Program-made: the position numbers and the translations under genes
Shown: positions 30,600-35,778 of the stretch, in pieces
Numbering within the stretch: position 1 is the first letter of the stretch
Layout: the number at the start of each line of letters is the position of its first letter
The notes under the pieces: model-generated
The model's database searches: none
What the model was told of the DNA's origin: nothing
The model's input: the letters and a program-made list of their open reading frames with translations, nothing else
From: Actinomadura sp. KC06
GTDB taxonomy: Bacteria > Actinomycetota > Actinomycetes > Streptosporangiales > Streptosporangiaceae
DNA: 35,778 nt
Reading direction: 5' to 3'
NCBI RefSeq assembly: GCF_004348735.1
Contig: NZ_SMKT01000096.1
Span: forward strand, 1 to 35,778

Positions 30600-31729
30600 A
30601 CGCTGAGCCACAGGACCCCTCCAGCAGAATCGGCCAACCAGCGACCGCCAGTGCCGCCGAGCGGCTCGGGCCGGTGCTGGCCCGCATGCCGGACCCGTTC
30701 GCCAACCAGCAGGTCAACGCTTTCCAAGACGAGCTGGCCGCCGCCTATGACACCCGGTATGCGGTCGCGGTCTCCTCGGGCACCGCCGCACTGCACACAG
30801 CACTCGTCGCAGCCGATGTCGGCCCTGGCGACGAGGTGCTCGTCCCCGCCTGCACGGTGGTGATGACCGTTGCGGCCATCGCCCTGTCAGGGGCCCGCCC
30901 GGTCTTCGTCGACGCTGCTGAAACCGGCGAACCGCTCGCCCTGGACGACCTCACCGCAAAGATCACCGATCGAACGCGCGCGATCCTGCCCGTTCACCTC
31001 GCCGGCAGGACCGCCGGGCTGTTGGACGTCATCGATCTCGCCGAACGCCATGACCTACGCGTCATCGAGGACGCCTGCCAAGCTCACGGAAGCCGCAACA
31101 ACGGCAAGCTCGCCGGAACCCTCGGCGCCGCCGGTTGCTTCTCCCTCAAGGACGGCAAGATCACCTCCTGCGGTGAGGGCGGGTTCCTGCTCACCGACGA
31201 CCCACTGCTCGCCGCGCGGGCGGCGAGCTTCCGCAGCCATTGGCAAAATGCCGCCCCGGGAGAACCACCAGGCAGCAGGCTCGGGACCAACTACCGGCTC
31301 GCCGAACCGCTCGCCGCTATCGCCCGGGCCAGTCTCGCCCAGATGACCAACGCGGTGGCCCGGCGCCGCCACCAGACCTCGCTCCTCACCGACCTCGTAG
31401 GTCATCTCGACGACCTAGAAACGATCGACGCCGACCCCTGCGAGGAGCCGAATGGACACAGCGCTCTGTGGCGCCTTCACCTGCCCGACCCCCGCCGGTT
31501 CTGCCAGCGTCTAGCCGATGCCGGAGTGACCAACAGCGTCGGTACCCATGGGCTCCGCGCCGCCCCGGACCATCCCGCGTGCCAGCAGTTCCACCCCGCC
31601 CCCTGCCCCCGGGCGTCCCGCGCCGTGGAGACCGCGTTGGCGGTACCGGTCACCGCACGCGACAGCGACGAACACATCGCCGAACTCGCGGCGATCATCA
31701 GAAAGGAGGCGACAGCATGGGCCCCATGA
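30596..31729 (+). CDS. DegT/DnrJ/EryC1/StrS family PLP aminotransferase
   Basis: 377-aa aminotransferase of the sugar/cyclitol type. Motifs are VSSGTAALHTAL (phosphate-binding region), VIEDACQAHG with PLP-ring Asp159, and the Schiff-base lysine in FSLKDGKITSCGEGG (probably Lys188). ATG 30596 overlaps the radical SAM stop (ATGA). The family aminates keto-sugars with Glu or Gln as donor, and related members act as dehydratases. Paired with the radical SAM gene it could install an amino group on the glycone of the product. Its 3' end overlaps the exonuclease gene. Confidence 0.92.
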   Translation: MNAEPQDPSSRIGQPATASAAERLGPVLARMPDPFANQQVNAFQDELAAAYDTRYAVAVSSGTAALHTALVAADVGPGDEVLVPACTVVMTVAAIALSGARPVFVDAAETGEPLALDDLTAKITDRTRAILPVHLAGRTAGLLDVIDLAERHDLRVIEDACQAHGSRNNGKLAGTLGAAGCFSLKDGKITSCGEGGFLLTDDPLLAARAASFRSHWQNAAPGEPPGSRLGTNYRLAEPLAAIARASLAQMTNAVARRRHQTSLLTDLVGHLDDLETIDADPCEEPNGHSALWRLHLPDPRRFCQRLADAGVTNSVGTHGLRAAPDHPACQQFHPAPCPRASRAVETALAVPVTARDSDEHIAELAAIIRKEATAWAP

Positions 31730-32454
31730 CGACCGAACGGTCCTCCGCCGGGCTATCCGTTTCCGCCCCAGAAGGTTCCGGCCCGTGGTTCTCCGACCGG
31801 GCCTTCCCGCAGACGACCTTCGTCGTCATCGACTTCGAGACGCTCACCCCGGCCGGCCGACCGGCCGAGCCCATCGAGGTCGCCGCCGTGGCGGGGCGGT
31901 TCGAAGAGGGCGGCTGGCAGGAGAGCGGCCGTTTCGAATCGTTGATGCGGCCACCCGCCGACGTGCCGGTCACCAGCCTCGACACCGCCCAGACGGGCAT
32001 CACCAGCCAAATGTTGAGCGGCGGCCCCTCACAGGCACAGATCATGCAAGAGTTGGACGCACGGCTCACACATCCGCCGTACCGGCTCGTCGCGCACCAC
32101 GCCGCGACCGAAGCCGGCCTGATCGCCGGTCAACGCAGGCACTGCCCCACGCTGGCCAGAACGCCCCTGCTGTGCACGGTCAAGCTGGCTCGCACAGCAT
32201 TCCCCGAACTCAGCAGCCACCGGCTGGACGCCCTGCTGAAGTACCTGCGCATTCCCGTCCCCGCCGACCGGCACCGGGCCATGCCCGACGTCGAAGTCAC
32301 CGTGCAGGTGTTCCAGCACGTCCTCGCCGCAGGACTGGCCCAGAGACGCTGGTCAACGCTCGCCCACCTGGACGTCGCAGGCGGCGTCCACCCGCCGTCC
32401 CCTCCGGCCGGAGCCGACGATGAAGCAACCCAGGAACAGCTCTTCGAGCTTTAG
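31717..32454 (+). CDS. DEDDh-type 3'-5' exonuclease (DnaQ-like)
   Basis: 245-aa protein with an RNase-T/DnaQ exonuclease domain. Asp39 and Glu41 lie in VIDFETLT, RLVAHHA leads to a Glu near 122 in place of the usual Asp, SHRLDALLKYL follows, and HRAMPDVEVT gives the final His and Asp. The Asp-to-Glu change in motif II could alter activity. ATG 31717 has AAAGGAGG upstream and a 13-bp overlap with the aminotransferase. It is the last gene of the operon. In a nucleoside-analogue cluster it could excise incorporated analogue as self-protection, or it could be unrelated. Confidence 0.85.
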   Translation: MGPMTTERSSAGLSVSAPEGSGPWFSDRAFPQTTFVVIDFETLTPAGRPAEPIEVAAVAGRFEEGGWQESGRFESLMRPPADVPVTSLDTAQTGITSQMLSGGPSQAQIMQELDARLTHPPYRLVAHHAATEAGLIAGQRRHCPTLARTPLLCTVKLARTAFPELSSHRLDALLKYLRIPVPADRHRAMPDVEVTVQVFQHVLAAGLAQRRWSTLAHLDVAGGVHPPSPPAGADDEATQEQLFEL

Positions 32455-32458
32455 CCGG

Positions 32459-32938
32459 TCACACCGCAACAATCGCATCCACCGACGCGAACAACTCCTT
32501 GGCCTGCAAGCGGGTGTCCTCAGCAAGATCGGGCAGGTCCGCGACTTCGTGCTCGGTAACCCAGCGCACGCGGGTCTCAGGTTCACACACATCCGCCACC
32601 CACTCGGCGACGAATACGTGGTCCACATGAACGTGCTCGTCCCGAGTGTGATTGTCCGGACTAGCCCCCATCTCAACGATCCACCACGGCACGGTCGCGG
32701 CCGTGTGCGGGAAGCCGACCGGAAGAGGCTTCGACGGCCCGGGCACCAGCCGGACACGGCACCCGAGTTCCTCGCTCGTTTCCCGCTCGGCGGCCTCAGC
32801 CGCCGTCTCGTTCGCCTCGACATGACCGCCCGGGGTGATCCACCCCTGAAACCGCGGATGCCAGACCAACCCCAATCGCCATCCCACCGCCTGCGACCTG
32901 CGGAACACGAAAACGGTCGCCGTCACCTCTTTGATCAC
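32459..32938 (-). CDS. NUDIX hydrolase
   Basis: 159-aa NUDIX enzyme on the minus strand, convergent with the exonuclease gene and only 4 bp from its stop. The NUDIX box is perfect: Gly38-x5-Glu44-x7-Arg52-Glu53-x2-Glu56-Glu57-x-Gly59, preceded by WHPRFQGWITPGG. GTG 32938 has GGAGG 4 nt upstream, and the open frame before it is not needed. It hydrolyses some nucleoside diphosphate linked to X, perhaps an oxidised or analogue nucleotide. Its location at the end of a deazapurine cluster supports nucleotide clean-up, but the substrate is unknown. Confidence 0.92.
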   Translation of the reverse strand: MIKEVTATVFVFRRSQAVGWRLGLVWHPRFQGWITPGGHVEANETAAEAAERETSEELGCRVRLVPGPSKPLPVGFPHTAATVPWWIVEMGASPDNHTRDEHVHVDHVFVAEWVADVCEPETRVRWVTEHEVADLPDLAEDTRLQAKELFASVDAIVAV

Positions 32939-33072
32939 CTGGCCTCCATTCCGGCCCCTGCACCGACGTCGAGCCCCGACCCTGCCACACCCTCTTGCCT
33001 CGATACCCGGCACATGCATCCCTCGGCATGCCTACCTCATCCGTCACCCCCGTCATCCAAGAGGAGAGCAGC

Positions 33073-34038
33073 GTGGAGCCCATCTGGAACGGGATCCTCA
33101 CCTGTGACTACGAACGCACCCGTCCGAACGGCAGCCTCCTGGAATGGGAGCTGTACACCCGATCATTGATCTCCTGGCCCCAGATCCTGATGGACGACTC
33201 CAGCCCTTACGGCCGGCTACGACGCGCGGGCATCGTCGACATCCCCGAAACCGACCACGCCCGCATCACCTGCGCATGGCACGCCCGGCTCGCCGTCCCC
33301 CGATACGTCGCCGAGCTGATTGCCCTCACGACTCGCGACCAGAACGCCGCAGCCACCGCACTCGACCTCTGCGACAACGCCCGCCACAGCGGCGACGCCG
33401 TCGCCTGGACCTCAGCCCTCGCCTCCGCGACCAACGAACTCATCCGCGTGAACGCCACCCACATCGTCAACTGGCTCCTGCCCGAAGAGCGGTGGACGAC
33501 CCTGCTCACCGGGCTGTTCGACTCCCGCACCAAGGCCGAAGCCTGCATGGTGGCCCTGCAACTCCCCGCCGAGCCGAGCCATGTACTCGCCGCCCACCAA
33601 GTACTCCTGGACGCGGCCTCGACGTCGGACCCCACACAAGCCGCCGAGCACGTAGCCGCGACCGGACACCTGTACGGCTCTCACCCACCAGCCACCACCG
33701 CAACGCCGTACGAAGACCCCGACGGCGCCACCGTTCTGATCGCGACCATCGATCCAGCCGAGGCCGCCACCACGTCCCGCCGCATGGCCGCGCACCGAAC
33801 CACAGCCGTCTCCCGCCGGGACGCGTGGCAGACCGCCGCGATCCTGGCCGCGGCCGGCGACGACCGCGCCGTCACCGAAGTCCAAGCCATGGCAGCCGCA
33901 CTCGGATGGGCAGCAACCTGTGAAGAGCGCCGCAAGCCGCTTCGTGACCGCTACCTGGCCACGGTGCGCCGGTGGTGTGCGACCTACGATCTCGACCCAG
34001 CCCGCATCACACTCGACGACCTCGCCAAGGTGACGTAG
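33073..34038 (+). CDS. Hypothetical protein, 321 aa
   Basis: I do not recognise this protein. GTG 33073 has AGGAG 8 nt upstream and strong codon bias supports it. The N-terminus is Trp-rich and polar (EPIWNGILTCDYERT, ELYTRSLISWPQILMDD). The C-terminal two thirds are Ala-rich helices (ELIALTTRDQNAAATALDLC, WTSALASATNELIRV, TSRRMAAHRTTAVSRR), perhaps a helical repeat. No secretion or membrane signal. It ends 2 bp before the GTG of the PEP-synthase-like gene, so the two form an operon, perhaps an extension of the deazapurine cluster. Confidence 0.7.
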   Translation: MEPIWNGILTCDYERTRPNGSLLEWELYTRSLISWPQILMDDSSPYGRLRRAGIVDIPETDHARITCAWHARLAVPRYVAELIALTTRDQNAAATALDLCDNARHSGDAVAWTSALASATNELIRVNATHIVNWLLPEERWTTLLTGLFDSRTKAEACMVALQLPAEPSHVLAAHQVLLDAASTSDPTQAAEHVAATGHLYGSHPPATTATPYEDPDGATVLIATIDPAEAATTSRRMAAHRTTAVSRRDAWQTAAILAAAGDDRAVTEVQAMAAALGWAATCEERRKPLRDRYLATVRRWCATYDLDPARITLDDLAKVT

Positions 34039-34040
34039 CC

Positions 34041-35778
34041 GTGACGACGCACCTGATCCCCTTGGCGCAGGTCACGGACCCGTCCCGGTTCGGACGCAAG
34101 GCCACCACTCTGGCTCGTCTGGCCCGCGCCGGGCTCCCGGTCCCGGACGGATTCGTGCTGCCAGTCGATCTCACCGATGAACAAGCCGACACGATGATCC
34201 CCCACCTCCTGTCGGCACTCACGCCGCTGGCCCCCCATGGAGTGATCGCCCGCTCGTCGGCCATCTGCGAGGACGGGCAACGCGCTTCGTTCGCTGGCCT
34301 CTACACAAGCCGCTTCTGCCCCACCGATCCCGCATCCCTGCAACGAGCCGTCCACGACGTCCGGGCGTCGGCCACCTCCACAGCCGCACACGCATACGCA
34401 ACCGCCCGGAACATCGCCTACAACCCAGCCATGGCCGTCCTGATCCAGCCCGCAATGCGCCCCTTTGCGGCCGGAATCCTCGCCGCAGAATTCGGGCGAC
34501 CCCCGATGAGATGGCGCATCGAAGCGATCCGCGGCCTCGCTGAGCCTCTCGCCAGCGGAGCGCAAACGGGCGAAATCCACGATGGCGAGCAACAGATCAT
34601 CCCTGCTCAGCAAACCGAGATCGTCCTACCCGCCACACCCGAAGAGCTTCAACTCCCGCCCGGCGAATGGATCGATCTACCACTCATCGACCGAACCCAC
34701 GAACGCGCCAAAATCCGCACCTCCGCCGCCGGACTGATCCACCTTCATCCAGCCGATCCCCGTCCGGTCCTCGAACCTCCCCACCGAACACGGCTACTCG
34801 AACTCGCCCTGGTCGCCGCTGACGTCCTTGACTTGAACAGCGTCGACCTTGAATGGGCCATGCTCCCTGACGGCACCGTCCAACTCCTGCAAACTCGTCC
34901 ACTCACCTGCTCGCTCCCCGACCCCTCCTCCGCCGACCGTTGCGTCGGCGATCGAGAGTGGCAAGGCATCCCCGCTTCCCCTGGCCAAGCCACCGGCCCC
35001 CTCGCACATCTGTCGGATCTCCCCGAAGGCACAATCAAGAATCACGTGCTCTTGAGCGGCAACATCGGCGCCGACGCCGCCGCAGCACTCCTCCAAGAAC
35101 CAGCCGCCATCATCACCACCTGCGGAGGGCCGCTCTCCCACGCAGCGATAACCGCCCGAGAACTCGGTATCCCCTGCGTCACCGCGCTCCCAGAAACCAT
35201 CGCCGCCGTCCCAACAGGAACCAACATCAGCGTCAACGGCCTCACAGGAAGGATCTCCTCGATCCCACCCTCGGTGACGCGCCTCGAACGCGCCGACGAC
35301 AGCACCCTAGAGAGCTCAAGCAACTTCGGGACGGCAATAGTAGTTGCCAATCCAGCATCAGACTCAGGCAACCACGACGGCCTCCCCACGCTCCTTATGC
35401 ATCATCCTGGCCATCCAGTAATCAGGCGCATTCTCAGCAGTCCCACCGTCGGACCAACAGGACTGTTCCAACCCACCGAAACCCCATCCTTCAGCACATT
35501 GCCAGAGGGCTACACCGACCACCTCATCCCAGGTCTCGGCAGACTGGCCTGGCCCAACGACCTCGGTCTCCTGCCACAGCAACTCCTCGTCCTCAACGGC
35601 GCCAACGTTCTTCACCAGCGCCGAGTAACTATCGCGCGGCCAGCCGCATCTGGGAGTGTCAAGTTAACGGCTGATTTGGGGTTTGGGTGGTCAGTGGGTG
35701 GTTGGGGTGAGGCGGCCTTCGAAGGCGATCTGGAAGGCGTTCAGGGCGGGCTTCCAGCGCTGGACCCAGCGTTTCTGG
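34041..35778 (+). CDS. PEP synthase/rifampin-phosphotransferase-like enzyme, 3' part disrupted by an IS
   Basis: Three-part phosphotransferase. An ATP-grasp domain starts GRKATTLARLARAGLPVPDGFVL and includes IARSSAICEDGQRASFAGLY. A connecting region ends EWAMLPDGTVQLLQTRPLT (about 270-290). A swivelling phosphohistidine domain has CGGPLSHAAITARELGIPCVT with His367. It is much shorter than PEP synthase (~790 aa) or Rph (~870 aa), as the usual middle segment is reduced. About 130 unrecognised residues follow the His domain. The frame then enters the end of an IS256-type element near 35652 and is still open at the window edge. It may phosphorylate a metabolite of the neighbouring cluster. Confidence 0.75.
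   Translation, partial: MTTHLIPLAQVTDPSRFGRKATTLARLARAGLPVPDGFVLPVDLTDEQADTMIPHLLSALTPLAPHGVIARSSAICEDGQRASFAGLYTSRFCPTDPASLQRAVHDVRASATSTAAHAYATARNIAYNPAMAVLIQPAMRPFAAGILAAEFGRPPMRWRIEAIRGLAEPLASGAQTGEIHDGEQQIIPAQQTEIVLPATPEELQLPPGEWIDLPLIDRTHERAKIRTSAAGLIHLHPADPRPVLEPPHRTRLLELALVAADVLDLNSVDLEWAMLPDGTVQLLQTRPLTCSLPDPSSADRCVGDREWQGIPASPGQATGPLAHLSDLPEGTIKNHVLLSGNIGADAAAALLQEPAAIITTCGGPLSHAAITARELGIPCVTALPETIAAVPTGTNISVNGLTGRISSIPPSVTRLERADDSTLESSSNFGTAIVVANPASDSGNHDGLPTLLMHHPGHPVIRRILSSPTVGPTGLFQPTETPSFSTLPEGYTDHLIPGLGRLAWPNDLGLLPQQLLVLNGANVLHQRRVTIARPAASGSVKLTADLGFGWSVGGWGEAAFEGDLEGVQGGLPALDPAFL
35652..35778 (-). mobile_element. End of an IS256-family insertion sequence (partial)
   Basis: From about 35652 the sequence changes character: AGTGTCAAGTTAACGG resembles a terminal-repeat end, and codon bias in the plus frame is lost. 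It then encodes, on the minus strand, the C-terminus of a Mutator/IS256 transposase. The exact terminal repeat and any target duplication cannot be fixed, because the other end lies outside the window. Confidence 0.6.
35691..35778 (-). CDS. IS256 (Mutator) family transposase, C-terminal fragment
   Basis: The minus strand from the window edge to TGA 35693-35691 reads QKRWVQRWKPALNAFQIAFE, then GRLTPTTH. The RW..RWKPALNAF..FEGR pattern is the conserved end of IS256-type transposases. The N-terminal and catalytic DDE part lies beyond the window. It is antisense to the open frame of the PEP-synthase-like gene. Confidence 0.85.
   Translation of the reverse strand, partial: QKRWVQRWKPALNAFQIAFEGRLTPTTH

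Noticed and set aside
23961..32454. 7-deazaguanine DNA-modification (dpd) system
   Set aside because: No DpdA-like transglycosylase or Dpd helicase/nuclease partners in the operon; tailoring genes point to a small-molecule product.
1..35778. CRISPR arrays, rRNA and tRNA genes
   Set aside because: No regularly spaced repeats and no rRNA- or tRNA-like conserved segments were found on reading both strands.

Overview
The window comes from a high-GC actinomycete. Third codon positions are overwhelmingly G/C, GTG and TTG starts are frequent, and many genes overlap by 4 bp (ATGA/GTGA). Several families are typical of Streptomyces, Streptosporangiales and related groups: tandem Methyltransf_19 (DUF574) methyltransferases, an XRE regulator with a DUF5753-type tail next to a DUF6879-type protein, and TadE/TadG-like pilus proteins. 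The species cannot be named from the sequence.

Layout. (1) 1-914: end of a Flp/Tad pilus operon (TadE-like, TadG-like). (2) 1163-3477, minus: an aminoglycoside-phosphotransferase-fold kinase coupled to a large XRE regulator. A 265-bp divergent intergenic region with direct and inverted repeats follows. (3) 3743-7735, plus: two small unknown proteins, two overlapping methyltransferases and a secreted S53 (sedolisin) peptidase, closed by a strong stem-loop at 7753-7791. (4) 7833-13625, plus: an unusual accessory operon with three divergent endonuclease/exonuclease/phosphatase (EEP) proteins, two paralogues of an unrecognised family with a conserved CHWGP motif, and a small Glu/Gln/Arg-repeat protein. 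(5) 13717-19039: an unknown coiled-coil protein (minus), an ABC exporter, an XRE regulator and a DUF6879-type fusion. (6) 19070-23470: an island with a decayed IS110-family transposase, a small zinc-ribbon protein, a HEPN-like ORF with Rx4H, and a four-gene minus-strand operon coupled by 4-bp overlaps. That operon encodes a two-TM protein, a 49-aa protein, a sigma factor, and a P-loop/coiled-coil/nucleotidyltransferase-like protein. (7) 23961-32454, plus: an 11-gene, almost gapless operon built round 7-deazapurine synthesis. (8) 32459-35778: a NUDIX hydrolase (minus), an unknown protein, and a PEP-synthase/rifampin-phosphotransferase-like enzyme whose 3' part runs into the end of an IS256-family element.

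How the main operon works together. FolE makes dihydroneopterin triphosphate from GTP, QueD converts it to 6-carboxytetrahydropterin, and radical-SAM QueE contracts the ring to 7-carboxy-7-deazaguanine. QueC, which would give preQ0, is not in the window. The same operon encodes a PRPP-dependent phosphoribosyltransferase, a GT4 glycosyltransferase paired with a PIG-L deacetylase, a WbqC-family protein, a thymidylate-kinase-like P-loop protein, a radical SAM/SPASM enzyme, a DegT/StrS aminotransferase and a DEDDh exonuclease. This is best read as an uncharacterised cluster for a 7-deazapurine glycoside or nucleoside. The exonuclease and the convergent NUDIX hydrolase could give self-protection against a nucleotide analogue. 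That reading is inference; the family assignments rest on visible motifs.
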